The notes beneath the pieces are model-generated. The model worked only from the letters and a program-made list of their open reading frames with translations, did no database searches and was not told the origin of the DNA. The position numbers and the translations under genes are program-made. DNA of 64,000 bases from Akkermansia muciniphila (lineage in GTDB: Bacteria > Verrucomicrobiota > Verrucomicrobiia > Verrucomicrobiales > Akkermansiaceae): the NCBI GenBank assembly GCA_945890645.1, contig CAMDCV010000002.1, positions 1 to 64,000 of the forward strand, read 5' to 3'. Shown here in pieces: positions 29,261 to 39,445 of the stretch (its first letter is position 1; each line of letters starts with the position of its first letter).

Positions 29261-29494
29261 GGTGGTGTTTCCTGGTTGATGGCAGCATTCCCGACACGAG
29301 GATCCGGATGGATCTCAGGCTCGCAAAATTTTTTGAGCAGATGAGCAAGCTAGCGTGAGCGACACGCTCTCCTAGGTCACCCATGTGAAAAACGGGGTGA
29401 AGAAGAGTGCTTGAGATGGGTCGTGGCGCTGCCATGAATTGTTGAGGCAGACTAGGGTAATCGGGTCTGCACGCAGACATTTTGAACAGTAATC

Positions 29495-29545
29495 CCAAAA
29501 AATCAAGCTGAAAGCACGGGGTAGTGGATTTTGTGCTTTTCAGCT
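29495..29545 (-). terminator. Terminator-like hairpin plus T-tract on the minus strand, with no gene assigned upstream
   Basis: Minus strand AGCTGAAAAGCAC...GTGCTTTCAGCT followed by TGATTTTTTGGG. Confidence 0.5.
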
Positions 29546-29836
29546 GGACTTGCGAGGTTTTTGTCGGTTGGGCATGCCTGCCCCCTTGTGCCGACGAGAA
29601 ATTGATTACAAAAGAGTGGTGATTTACAGAAGCAATGAGAATTTGAACCTAGTCATAAATCGAGAGAAAGACTGGTTCTTCGTATTCTGCAAAAAATCGC
29701 CTTTATTTCCGTTCGGGACAGGAAACCCCAAATATGTTCCCTCCCTCGCTTAATCGCCGTATCAAAAAAGCTACATTATTTTTATCGACGTAGCTGCTGC
29801 TTCTGGCTAGCGATCTTCCCAACTGAACTTCCAACT

Positions 29837-32800
29837 ATGAAAAACCCCACGTACGACATGTTTTCTGTAAAAGTATCGCCGCATCGCAATGCGATTCTGT
29901 GCTCCATGCCCCGTAATCACTTCTATGGATGGTCTACCGCATTGGTGCTCGGTGCCTTGCCGCTTTACGCAGCTCCCAACGACGAGTTGATCGGTGAGCA
30001 GGTCGCTTATAATAACCTGTCCAGAGAAACGGAAAAGTCCTTCTGGGATCCGAGTTTTTGGCGCAACCTTACCCCTCCGTTGGAAATGCCCATTGTGCCA
30101 ACAGATACTCACTACCTGTATTTCGGCGTAAAACAAACTACTGGCGCACCTCTTTCCTTACCGGCGGAAAATCTCAGACTTTATACCGCCGCTCGGCTTG
30201 GATTCGCTCCGCCTCCAGTGACTCCGTCATTTTCTAGTGTGAATTTCGGTTCCCGTGGTGCTGATAAAATCGTGTTCGATGGCACGCCGGATTTACCGGC
30301 AGACCCTGTTGGGCGGTTTAACGTAGCCACAGATGAATGGCTTGAGGTCTTGTCTGGATCCGAGATCGAATTCGACCGCACCATCGTGGAAGCGGATAAC
30401 ACCCGAATCCATGGAGCCTCTCTCACGTTCAGCGGAGATGTGTCTTCCTATAATTTTCGCAGCCTAGGGAATGTGGGTATCCTGCGGAGTGGCTTGCAGA
30501 CCATTCCCTCACTGAAACTGCGAACGGGCGCAATCGCGGAAATCGCATCATTCGTCGATTCCTTCGTGCCCGCAGTTGTTCCGGGGACAAATATTACTGC
30601 GGTAGCCATCGAGAGTGGTGGGCATTTCCATGCCACATCGGTGCAGTTATTCACTCCTGGGGGAAACGTGTTCGATGCCAGCGTAGGTCGCGGCAGGGCG
30701 ACGCTCGGCTCCTTGGTCGTCGATGGCAATGCGCCGGAAGTTGACCCGGCTGTGCTCTTTCGTGCCACCGGAGTCGCATCTCCGGTATCGGCATTTTCCG
30801 TGACAAACAATACCGTGCTGTCTGGCTTCCGCGGCGTGCTGGCGCAGATCGAAGACGGTGCCACGATGAACTTCAACAACACCGTGTTCACTCTGGGCAC
30901 CGGCGGCAAAATGGGGCTGCGCGCCAATCGTGAAGGTGCCATCACCCTGCATGATCTCAGTTCCACCACCACCGCCACCTCTGGGTCCACGCAGCTCGAC
31001 TGGCTCGCCACCTCCCAGGGCAGCATCGCGCTGACCCAATTGATGATCTCGCCACTCCACCTCAACGACCAAGCCCACGTCATCTCCGCTTTCAGCGGCG
31101 GTACCATCGACATCCCCACTTCGCTCGGCATCGACACCGCAGGGAGCTTGTCACTTACCTCTTCCGGAGCGGGTTCCAAGCTGGGTCTCGATGGCTACAC
31201 CGAGTTCACCCCGCACAACTACTTGAGCGACTCCGTAGCCCGCTGGACCAACATAAGCCTGAATATTACCGCCGGGGGTATGTTCCAAGGCGGCGAAACG
31301 AGGGATTTCGGGGGCGGTTATTTTTCTCCCGATGGTCGCTCTCTTTATGTTCATAAAACGACGTCGATGAATAACCTGACCGTCACGGGAGGCATCATGA
31401 AAAACGTCGGGCTGGCATTCATCGAAGCACCCGTGGCCTGCGAACTCGGATCACCCGGCAGCCCGGCCACCTTGAACCAAGTCTCGATCAACATCGGCGA
31501 CGGCTCCACGCTCATCATGCGCGGCGGCACATGGCAGCCCGAACGCGTGGAAATGGCAGACGCCATCAATGGGCTGCAAGTCGGCGACGACACCGGCGGT
31601 AGCAGCGCCAATATCACCGATGCCGCAGTGTGCCATTCCCTCGATTTGACTGCCGGATTCGGCTTTTTCGGCCTCTCGGGAGAAGCTCCTCCTGCTGTGG
31701 CAAATTCCACCATCACCATTCAAGGAGGCTCCACCGTCACCGGCTCGCTCTACGCCGCCCAATTCAACGGCGGAAAAGGAAGTATCCATATCTCTGGAGC
31801 TACCACCCGCTGCGGCTTCCGCAACGCCCAGCTCGGCTTGGTCAGTAATCCATCGCTCGGCAGTCATTCGGGAAGTGGCCCGATTGGATTTACCGGCGAA
31901 TTTTTCTCCGTTCCGGGTGGCGAGAGTTCTTTGAGCGTCACCGCCGGGGCCAGAGTTGCCATCGGAGCATTCGCCGGGGCATACGGGCTGTGGCGGCAAC
32001 CTGATTCTTTCAATCCGGCCTTCCTGTCTGCCAATGCCACGCCTATCACCATTGATGCCACATCCGCCATTTACGTCGGCGATGCTGTGGATTCCTCAGC
32101 GCAAGACTTCCGCAATGGAGCCTGCGTGGTAGGTCCGGGCGGCTACCTGATCGGCACCGGCACCATCAGTGGTGCGGCAGCAGGGGGAAATGACCTCGTC
32201 AACGCTGGCGGCTACATCAGCCCGGGGTTCTCGCCTGGCAGCATGACTGTCGATGGGAGCTTCCTCATGGAGTCCGGCACTTTAGTCCTCGAAGTGAAAT
32301 CCGGCACCCCCGGCGGATGGGATGCCATCATCGCGGATGCCATCACCATTAACGGCGGCACCATCATCATCCGGCCCGCCGCAGACTACGCTTCCGGCGC
32401 AGGCATCTCTGCGGATTTTTTCCAAACCGCCAACCTCACCATTGCTCCCGGCGTGACGATTCAAATCGCCCCGGAGCTGGGAAGTGCTGTATTTGACGCG
32501 GCCACAGGCATGATCTCCATCGTCGGTGGATCGGAGCATGACCTGAACGAAAACTCCATCGATGATCGTTTGGAGGCCGTCTTACCAGCTATTGGGAATA
32601 CTGTGGAATTTCCGTCACTCCAATACGCGTCAGGATCGCCCGCCGTTTTTAGTTTTCGCCGCAAGGACAGCAGTCGTTTCAGTTACAATCTCGTTGTGCA
32701 ATGGTCAGAAGATCTCATCTCATGGACTGATATTCAGGTTCCGTTCTCTTCCTTCGAGGAAATCCAGATTACCGAAAATGAAGATGATCCTGATCTCATT

Positions 32801-32884
32801 GAGGTAACATTGCCAAGCCCCAGTGGACTTCATCAGCGGATGTTCGCTCGGCTCGTGGTAACAAAGTCCTTGTTTGCGCCATGA
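29837..32884 (+). CDS. Large secreted beta-helix/autotransporter-like repeat protein
   Basis: N-terminal signal-like segment ending ALPLYAAP; long Gly/Ser/Thr-rich beta-strand stretches; GYISPGFSPGSMTVDGSFLMESGTLVLEV; no obvious beta-barrel. Confidence 0.7.
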   Translation: MKNPTYDMFSVKVSPHRNAILCSMPRNHFYGWSTALVLGALPLYAAPNDELIGEQVAYNNLSRETEKSFWDPSFWRNLTPPLEMPIVPTDTHYLYFGVKQTTGAPLSLPAENLRLYTAARLGFAPPPVTPSFSSVNFGSRGADKIVFDGTPDLPADPVGRFNVATDEWLEVLSGSEIEFDRTIVEADNTRIHGASLTFSGDVSSYNFRSLGNVGILRSGLQTIPSLKLRTGAIAEIASFVDSFVPAVVPGTNITAVAIESGGHFHATSVQLFTPGGNVFDASVGRGRATLGSLVVDGNAPEVDPAVLFRATGVASPVSAFSVTNNTVLSGFRGVLAQIEDGATMNFNNTVFTLGTGGKMGLRANREGAITLHDLSSTTTATSGSTQLDWLATSQGSIALTQLMISPLHLNDQAHVISAFSGGTIDIPTSLGIDTAGSLSLTSSGAGSKLGLDGYTEFTPHNYLSDSVARWTNISLNITAGGMFQGGETRDFGGGYFSPDGRSLYVHKTTSMNNLTVTGGIMKNVGLAFIEAPVACELGSPGSPATLNQVSINIGDGSTLIMRGGTWQPERVEMADAINGLQVGDDTGGSSANITDAAVCHSLDLTAGFGFFGLSGEAPPAVANSTITIQGGSTVTGSLYAAQFNGGKGSIHISGATTRCGFRNAQLGLVSNPSLGSHSGSGPIGFTGEFFSVPGGESSLSVTAGARVAIGAFAGAYGLWRQPDSFNPAFLSANATPITIDATSAIYVGDAVDSSAQDFRNGACVVGPGGYLIGTGTISGAAAGGNDLVNAGGYISPGFSPGSMTVDGSFLMESGTLVLEVKSGTPGGWDAIIADAITINGGTIIIRPAADYASGAGISADFFQTANLTIAPGVTIQIAPELGSAVFDAATGMISIVGGSEHDLNENSIDDRLEAVLPAIGNTVEFPSLQYASGSPAVFSFRRKDSSRFSYNLVVQWSEDLISWTDIQVPFSSFEEIQITENEDDPDLIEVTLPSPSGLHQRMFARLVVTKSLFAP

Positions 32885-32947
32885 AAGCTGCTAATAGCTG
32901 TTCGCTCTTTACATAGCGGGATGTTTGTGTATGGATATCGCGAAAGC

Positions 32948-34312
32948 ATGACGATATCCGCGCTGCAATTATTCACTATCGGCATCGGACCATCGTCGTC
33001 GCACACTGTCGGGCCGATGCGGGCCGCGTGGCAGTTTCGGCAGAAAATGATCTCCCATCCGCAAAAAGCGCTGATTGTACGCGTTTGCTGTGATTTGTAC
33101 GGATCGCTCGCGGCCACGGGTAAGGGACATGGCACTGATTCCGCCATCATGCTTGGATTTCTAGGAGAACAACCCGAGAGCATCGATGTCGATTCCGTGG
33201 ATGCCAAGCTCGCGGCTTTGCGGGAAAACAAAAGGCTCGATTCCGAACTCGCGATTCCTTTTCATGAAAAGTCAGACTTGAGTTTTAAGCGACTGAAGCC
33301 GCTCCCGCTCCATCCGAATGGCATGCATTTTTATGCTCTCGATGCACAGGGCGCTGTCCTCTGCGAGGAGGTAATCTATTCGCTTGGTGGAGGCTTTATT
33401 GCGACCGAAGCGCAAATGCAGGAACCAACCACCGATGTCATTGTGCCTTATCCGTTTCGGACTGGCAGTGAATTGGTGCAATTGTGCACCGACCATGGCA
33501 TGTCCGTGAGTGAACTGCTGCTCGCGAATGAATCCGCTTTTCGCCCCGAGGCGGAAACGAGAGCGAGTCTGCAAAAAATCTGGCATGCGATGCAGGACTG
33601 CGTCAAACGAGGTATCAGCCGCGATGGAATTCTGCCTGGTGGACTCTCGGTGAAACGCCGAGCCAAACAGAACTACGACCAACTCTGTCATCGACCCGAA
33701 GCGGCATTGGCGGATCCTCTATCGATTCTCGACTGGGTCAATCTGTATGCGCTCGCTGTAAACGAAGAAAATGCTGCGGGTGGTCGGGTGGTGACGGCTC
33801 CGACCAATGGCGCTGCGGGAATCATTCCGGCGGTGTTGCATTACGCCGTTCGCTTTCGCAATCCTGCGCGTGCTGATGGCGTCGAACGATTTCTTCTCAC
33901 TGCCGCAGCGATTGGAATGCTTTACAAACGCAACGCATCCATTTCCGGTGCCGAAGCTGGTTGCCAGGGGGAAGTCGGTGTAGCTTGTTCAATGGCAGCG
34001 GCGGGGCTTGTCGAATATTTAGGTGGCACCATCAGTCAGGTGGAAAACGCTGCGGAAATTGGCATGGAACACAACCTCGGACTCACCTGCGATCCCATCG
34101 GTGGATTGGTGCAAATTCCCTGCATCGAACGCAATGCAATGGGGGCTGTAAAAGCCATCAACGCCTCACGTTTGGCGATGTCGTCCGACGGCACGCATTA
34201 TGTTTCGTTAGATAAAGTCATTCAGACGATGCGTGCTACCGGGCGCGATATGAATGCAAAATACAAAGAAACGTCTCGCGGTGGCTTGGCGGTGAATGTG
34301 GTCGAATGCTAG
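32948..34312 (+). CDS. sdaA: L-serine ammonia-lyase
   Basis: [75 protein letters not shown]. Confidence 0.96.
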   Translation: MTISALQLFTIGIGPSSSHTVGPMRAAWQFRQKMISHPQKALIVRVCCDLYGSLAATGKGHGTDSAIMLGFLGEQPESIDVDSVDAKLAALRENKRLDSELAIPFHEKSDLSFKRLKPLPLHPNGMHFYALDAQGAVLCEEVIYSLGGGFIATEAQMQEPTTDVIVPYPFRTGSELVQLCTDHGMSVSELLLANESAFRPEAETRASLQKIWHAMQDCVKRGISRDGILPGGLSVKRRAKQNYDQLCHRPEAALADPLSILDWVNLYALAVNEENAAGGRVVTAPTNGAAGIIPAVLHYAVRFRNPARADGVERFLLTAAAIGMLYKRNASISGAEAGCQGEVGVACSMAAAGLVEYLGGTISQVENAAEIGMEHNLGLTCDPIGGLVQIPCIERNAMGAVKAINASRLAMSSDGTHYVSLDKVIQTMRATGRDMNAKYKETSRGGLAVNVVEC

Positions 34313-34330
34313 TTAAGCTTTCTTGTTCGC

Positions 34331-35569
34331 TTATTCGCCTCGATGAAGTGCAAGCAAGGCATGAAAGTGCTGATGAAGAGAAGTTTTTTGCTCTTCCGTT
34401 AGAGATTCTGCTTGTTCGAGGCGCAGCGCGAAAATGGCTTCGGGTTGGTTGAGTCGGGTGTCGATCTCGTCCGAATGTGACTCAAACTCCGCCATGGCCT
34501 GGGCGAGCTGTGATGCCGTTCCGTGGAGAATACGAATGATTTCAAACGGTGCATCGCGCGTAAGTTCTTGGATTTTCGCGGTCATGCCATCTCCGACAAT
34601 CGCGTCGATGAGTGCGAGCTCGACCCATGAGGGGAGTAATTCGTTAGATAGTTCCCCGCGGAGTTGTTGCAGGCAAGTTTCGATGTCCTCGCTTTTGCAT
34701 TTCCGTTGCACCAGTCGTCGAGTCAGAGGAATAGCAATACCCGTTTGTTGCATGATGCCGTCATTCTTGATTTCTAACAAACGCATTTCCTTTTTGTCGT
34801 TCGCTTCACTAAAACTGAGGGGTATGGGGGAACCCGAGTAACGAATGTTTTCCAGAGCGCCACAGGCTTGCGGTCGGTGCAAGTGGCCGAGCGCGACATA
34901 AGAAAAATCGCTCGGAAAATTCTGGGCGGGCAGGGCTCCGAGACCGCCGATGTGGATTTCGCGTTCGCTATCGGAAGTGTTGGCACCTGTGACGGTGAGG
35001 TGTCCCATAGCGATGATTGGAACGTTATGGATTTTCGCTGCTGCCGCGATTTCCTGATAGATCGCAGTGATTGCCGCATTCAACGTCGCTTGGATTTCTG
35101 CGGGAGTTTGCCCGGAAATGCCAACGCGGAGATCGCGATCACGCAAAAAGGGAATCGCCGCGATAATGACCCGGGGCGCTGACGCATCGGGTAGGGGAAT
35201 GAGGTGAGAGTGCGCGTCATCGTGCCATTGTCCCACCACATGCGTGCGCAACAATTGCAGAAGTTGACGCGGTGCCTCAATCTGAGCGGGGGAATCGTGA
35301 TTGCCGGCGATCACCACCACATGGCAGCGACTGCGACGATGCAATTCTGAGAGAAAATTATAATACTGCGTGATGGCCGATTGCGGTGGATTGGCGGAGT
35401 CGAAGATGTCGCCTGCGATGAGTAGCGCATCGACATCACGAGCGACGATTTCATCTAACAAAAAATCGAAAAATCGCTGGTGTTCCGACTCACGCGAAAG
35501 GTCGCCCAGCATTTTTCCCAAATGCCAATCGGCCGTATGTAGAACCCGGAATGGTGAGGTGGCAGCCAT
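34331..35569 (-). CDS. sbcD: Exonuclease SbcCD subunit D
   Basis: RVLHTADWHLGKMLG, DALLIAGDIFDSANPP, VIAGNHDSPAQIEAP, VALGHLHRPQ. Confidence 0.94.
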   Translation of the reverse strand: MAATSPFRVLHTADWHLGKMLGDLSRESEHQRFFDFLLDEIVARDVDALLIAGDIFDSANPPQSAITQYYNFLSELHRRSRCHVVVIAGNHDSPAQIEAPRQLLQLLRTHVVGQWHDDAHSHLIPLPDASAPRVIIAAIPFLRDRDLRVGISGQTPAEIQATLNAAITAIYQEIAAAAKIHNVPIIAMGHLTVTGANTSDSEREIHIGGLGALPAQNFPSDFSYVALGHLHRPQACGALENIRYSGSPIPLSFSEANDKKEMRLLEIKNDGIMQQTGIAIPLTRRLVQRKCKSEDIETCLQQLRGELSNELLPSWVELALIDAIVGDGMTAKIQELTRDAPFEIIRILHGTASQLAQAMAEFESHSDEIDTRLNQPEAIFALRLEQAESLTEEQKTSLHQHFHALLALHRGE

Positions 35570-36399
35570 TACGAAAGATACGGACTGGCGAGAGCGGTGT
35601 AGTCTTCTTCTGCGTGACCTTGCTGACAAAGTTCCGTCATGCGTTGGGAGACGGTGCTGATGGAAGGAAGGGTAAGTCCTAGTTGTTTCGCGAGCTCAAG
35701 TGCATAAACGGAATCCTTGCGCATGTTATCGAGCGAAAAATGGGTGTCGAAATCGCCCGCGAGCATGGTGGGCAATTTCATTTTTGCGAGAGCTGAGGCG
35801 GTGCCGTGTTGAGTGATGGCATTGGCAAACGCATCCGCGCTGATGCCATGAGCCCGAGAGATTGCATAGGCCTCCGAGAGCGCTTCGACTTGACAGGCGG
35901 CAATGAGATTGGTCGCGAGCTTGATGACCGTGGCGTTACCTGTGGCACCCATGCGAATCATGGCGCTGGCAGTCGGTGCAAGGATTTCCTCGGCACGCGC
36001 GACATCATTGTCCGAACCCGCGAGATAATACATCAGCTTGCCCTCACCCGCAGCGATCTTTGATCCCGTAAAGGGAGCATCGACAAATGCACAGCCGATC
36101 GCGGCGCATTGTTCTGCCAGCCATTCGGTGGTTGGTAAATCAATCGTCGAATGATTCATTAAAAAATGATGCGACTGCAATGTTGGGCGGATTTGTTCAA
36201 ACACTGTGCGCAATGCGAGGGAGTCTTTGAGGTAGAAAGATAACACGGGCGAAGCCTGGGCGGCGGTCGCGGCATCGGCTATGAAATGGGGCAGGTCTTT
36301 TGGCGTACGATTCCATCGCGTGACGATTGCGCCTGCCTGTTGCCAATTGTCGGCGCAACGTAAGCCGATGATTCCCATGCCAAAAACGGAGATATTCAT
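35569..36399 (-). CDS. NAD(P)-dependent oxidoreductase, 3-hydroxyisobutyrate dehydrogenase family
   Basis: VFGMGIIGLRCADNWQQAGAIVTRWNRT; FVDAPFTGSKIAAGEGKLMYYLAG; conserved K in VIKLATNLI. Confidence 0.92.
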   Translation of the reverse strand: MNISVFGMGIIGLRCADNWQQAGAIVTRWNRTPKDLPHFIADAATAAQASPVLSFYLKDSLALRTVFEQIRPTLQSHHFLMNHSTIDLPTTEWLAEQCAAIGCAFVDAPFTGSKIAAGEGKLMYYLAGSDNDVARAEEILAPTASAMIRMGATGNATVIKLATNLIAACQVEALSEAYAISRAHGISADAFANAITQHGTASALAKMKLPTMLAGDFDTHFSLDNMRKDSVYALELAKQLGLTLPSISTVSQRMTELCQQGHAEEDYTALASPYLS

Positions 36400-36421
36400 A
36401 TGTGGTTAGAAGAGTGGAGCA

Positions 36422-37309
36422 TTATTGCCCGTTTTCCAGTTGCGATTTGGTTTTTCGGCGGAATTGTTCATCGCGCATTTTTTTCAGATACTCAAAATAG
36501 CGCTGCTGGGCATCGAGGTCCGGTTGATTCGATGTGGCTTTATTCTGTGGGCCATATTTTTTCCAAGGACCGAAAGGGACTTGCGAATCTTCTACGAAGC
36601 GCCAATGGACTTGGCTGGAATTGGCGATGCCGAGATAGTCACGCACGGCGGGGGAGATGTCGATGCCCGCGCCCCTGTTATTAAGGTTCACAGGGCGCTT
36701 GTCGCCAAACACATACGGCCAGTCATCGACGACAAATGGCCCTACGTCTTCCCACTGAGCATAACACGAGCGGTTGTTAGAATAGACTTGGATCCACCGA
36801 CCCTTCAGCGAAGATTTTCCTCCTTCGCGATCGACGCGGTTAAACCAGGGAACCACTTTACTGGCCTCGGGTCGATAGCCAGTGCGAGTTTTATCATTGT
36901 AGGGAAGGGCGATGTAAAAGGGATTAAGTTTCGGCACGAAATGGCGTGGACGGAACTCTTGCGAGCTATGCGATGCAACGCGCCTCATGGGATCCGGGTC
37001 GTCGTAGCCACCGTAGTTTGCCACCCAATTCATGTCCCAAGAAGAAACATCATTGGGCACTGGGTTATTTTGTCCGGGCAATTCACCAATCCAGAATGCG
37101 GTAGAGGTGATGTTGAGTTTCCACGGATACAAAGTCCGTTCCACTGGGGCGTTCGAAGTGCTTTTCGGGGGAACGACTCTCATGCCGGAGGGAATCACCA
37201 CGCGCGGGGTTGATTGTGCCAGCGTCACTGTGGGCCATGCACAGAGAAACACCACGGCAAGCCATGTCGTGCGGCGCAATTCAGAATATGGAGAGGAGAA
37301 ACAAGGCAT
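36422..37309 (-). CDS. Secreted conserved hypothetical protein
   Basis: Signal peptide ...WLAVVFLCAWPTVTLAQ; coherent globular sequence (RSCYAQWEDVGPF...AGIDISPAVRDYLG). Confidence 0.75.
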   Translation of the reverse strand: MPCFSSPYSELRRTTWLAVVFLCAWPTVTLAQSTPRVVIPSGMRVVPPKSTSNAPVERTLYPWKLNITSTAFWIGELPGQNNPVPNDVSSWDMNWVANYGGYDDPDPMRRVASHSSQEFRPRHFVPKLNPFYIALPYNDKTRTGYRPEASKVVPWFNRVDREGGKSSLKGRWIQVYSNNRSCYAQWEDVGPFVVDDWPYVFGDKRPVNLNNRGAGIDISPAVRDYLGIANSSQVHWRFVEDSQVPFGPWKKYGPQNKATSNQPDLDAQQRYFEYLKKMRDEQFRRKTKSQLENGQ

Positions 37310-37460
37310 GTGGAAAGATCGGGGCGAGTCGGGGAGCGCGTAATGAGGAGGTAAGCATGCCATACGGATCTTGGTGGTTCAAGAGGATTTTCCCTAGCGA
37401 TTCTGTTACCGCAACATCGCCTTGCCACGCAGGCGAATTCCATGCATCCTGCGGCTGTCC

Positions 37461-38756
37461 ATGGCTGTCTCTTCTTTTCAATCGTTGCCCGGATTTCGGG
37501 ATTTTTTGCCCCGTGATTTTGCGGTGCGCCAGTATCTTCAGGAAATGTGGCGTGCCACGGCACGTCGCCATGGGTTTGTGGAATACGAAACTCCGCTGCT
37601 CGAAGACACGGGCTTATATTTGAAAAAATCCGGTGGGGAGTTATCGACGCAATTGTTTCGCTTCGCTGATCAAGGAGGTCGTGACATCACGCTGCGGCCC
37701 GAAGTGACGGCCTCTTTGGCGCGACTCGCCGCGGATCACCAGCGCGATTTCCCGAAGCCATTAAAGTGGTTTGAAATCGGGCAGTGCTTTCGATATGAAA
37801 AACCGCAGAAGGGTCGCGGTCGGGAATTTTTCCAGTTCAATGTCGATATCCTTGGCGAAAGCGCGGCGCAGGCTGATGCTGAATTGCTGGCGGTGGCGAT
37901 CGATACCATGCGCGCGTTTGGATTTGAGAAAGACGATTACCAAGTTCGTGTTTCGGATCGTCAGGCGTGGGCGGATTTTGCCGCCAAGCGTGGCTTGAAT
38001 GCGGAGCAGCTGGCGACGTTTTTGCAGATCGTGGATAAACTCGAACGCGAGCGCCCAGAAGTTTTAGAAGAAAAACTCAGCGCCCTGGGTTTGCAGCTCG
38101 CCGAGGTGAAGGAGTTTATCGCGAATCCCGACAATGCCTCGGAAAACTACCGGACGCTTCTAGCTGATCTAAGGGCACGTGGGCTCGGTGAATTCGTGCG
38201 CTGGGATCTTTCGATTGTGCGCGGGCTCGCTTATTATACAGGGCTGGTGTTTGAAGTATTCGATGCGAAGGCCTCCATGCGTGCAGTAGCAGGGGGGGGG
38301 CGGTATGACACCTTGGTCTCAACGATTTCCGATGGCAAGATCGACCTGCCGGCGACGGGCTTCGCGATGGGCGACTACGTGATCCGCAATTTGATCGAAG
38401 AAACCACTCACGCCTTGATGCAGATGGAAGTCTGGTTGCAGCGGTATCAAGCGGGTTGCGATGTTTATGTGGTCGTGGATCACGAAGAAAAGCGCGCCGA
38501 AGCTCTGCGACTCGTGACCGATCTGCGCACAGCCGGGATATCGGTCGATTTTCCGCTCATGCCGATGAAGTTCAACAAACAACTCCAACGCGCCGAGCAA
38601 GCGGGTGCACGCTTTGCTTTGATTGTGGGCAATGATTTCCCGCAGATGAAGTTGAAAATTTTAGCCACGCGCAGCGATGCGACTGTCGATGCAGAAAACA
38701 TTATCCAAGAAATGATCCATCGCATCCATCGCCCCGATGGGCCATTGCTGGCCTAA
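37461..38756 (+). CDS. hisS: Histidyl-tRNA synthetase
   Basis: LPGFRDFLPRDFAVRQYLQEMWRATARRHGF, RPEVTASLARL, VRGLAYYTGLVFEVFD, AVAGGGRYDTLV. Confidence 0.97.
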   Translation: MAVSSFQSLPGFRDFLPRDFAVRQYLQEMWRATARRHGFVEYETPLLEDTGLYLKKSGGELSTQLFRFADQGGRDITLRPEVTASLARLAADHQRDFPKPLKWFEIGQCFRYEKPQKGRGREFFQFNVDILGESAAQADAELLAVAIDTMRAFGFEKDDYQVRVSDRQAWADFAAKRGLNAEQLATFLQIVDKLERERPEVLEEKLSALGLQLAEVKEFIANPDNASENYRTLLADLRARGLGEFVRWDLSIVRGLAYYTGLVFEVFDAKASMRAVAGGGRYDTLVSTISDGKIDLPATGFAMGDYVIRNLIEETTHALMQMEVWLQRYQAGCDVYVVVDHEEKRAEALRLVTDLRTAGISVDFPLMPMKFNKQLQRAEQAGARFALIVGNDFPQMKLKILATRSDATVDAENIIQEMIHRIHRPDGPLLA

Positions 38757-38763
38757 CACAATT

Positions 38764-39219
38764 ATGCCCTCGGCCACCATCTCCCAAGTCATGCCATGCT
38801 CCGCCGAGGAGGTGTTTGCGTTGTTGCATGATTATTCGCGTCGTTTGGAGTGGGATACGCTGTTGAAAGAAGCCCGATTGACGCGTGGCCATACCATTGC
38901 AGAAAAAGGCGCGACGTCCCTCTGTGTGGGGAAGCCGTTTTTTGGCATGATCGGCATCGAAACACGCTACCTCACTTTTACGCCGGGAGTCGTGGCAGCG
39001 GTTGAGATGATCAATTCTCCACCCTTTTTCGCGCATTTTGCGGCAAGCATTCGTCATCAAAATACTGAGCAGGGATCGCTGCTGACGTATCGGTTTCAGT
39101 TCACGGCCCGTCCACGATGGTTGCGTTGGATATTGCATCCCTTCATGCGAATCGCACTGGCCTATGAGACCAAAAAGCGTCTGGAGGCACTGGCGGGGTT
39201 TTTGGGGAAAAGAGATTGA
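38764..39219 (+). CDS. SRPBCC/polyketide-cyclase-like protein
   Basis: SQVMPCSAEEVFALLHDYSRRLEWDTLLKEARL N-terminus; about 150 aa. Confidence 0.75.
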   Translation: MPSATISQVMPCSAEEVFALLHDYSRRLEWDTLLKEARLTRGHTIAEKGATSLCVGKPFFGMIGIETRYLTFTPGVVAAVEMINSPPFFAHFAASIRHQNTEQGSLLTYRFQFTARPRWLRWILHPFMRIALAYETKKRLEALAGFLGKRD

Positions 39220-39234
39220 AATCGTGTGTAGAGT

Positions 39235-39441
39235 GTGTATCTTGCGGTGGTGACGAGCAGGGAGATCATACAGCGACTGAAAGCCGATGGTTGGCAGTTA
39301 GTGAATGTTCGAGGTTCTCACCATCAATATAAGCATCCCACGCGAGCTGGAAGAGTTACGGTGCCGCACCCTAAGAAAGATTTTCCGAAAGGCACATTGC
39401 GTAGCGTTTTTCAACAAGCGGGATGGAAATGGCCACCCTAA
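39235..39441 (+). CDS. hicA: HicA-family mRNA-interferase toxin (start may be GTG at 39250)
   Basis: TSREIIQRLKADGWQLVNVRGSHHQYKHPTRAGRVTVPHPKKDFPKGTLRSVFQQAG. Confidence 0.93.
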   Translation: MYLAVVTSREIIQRLKADGWQLVNVRGSHHQYKHPTRAGRVTVPHPKKDFPKGTLRSVFQQAGWKWPP

Positions 39442-39445
39442 TATT

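Noticed and set aside
29098-29358. Cys/Gly-rich ORF (CGYDFRYCGCRCCGFRRFGCDCDCGCC), metallothionein-like in appearance
   Set aside because: It is the antisense translation of the NRN-rich repeat in the RRM gene.
29550-29753. 67-aa plus-strand ORF in the RRM/beta-helix intergenic region
   Set aside because: No ribosome-binding site or recognisable domain, and it overlaps predicted hairpins; treated as non-coding.
30448-32070. Long minus-strand ORFs over the beta-helix protein gene
   Set aside because: GC-rich repetitive coding DNA keeps antisense frames open; no motifs and no suitable start context.
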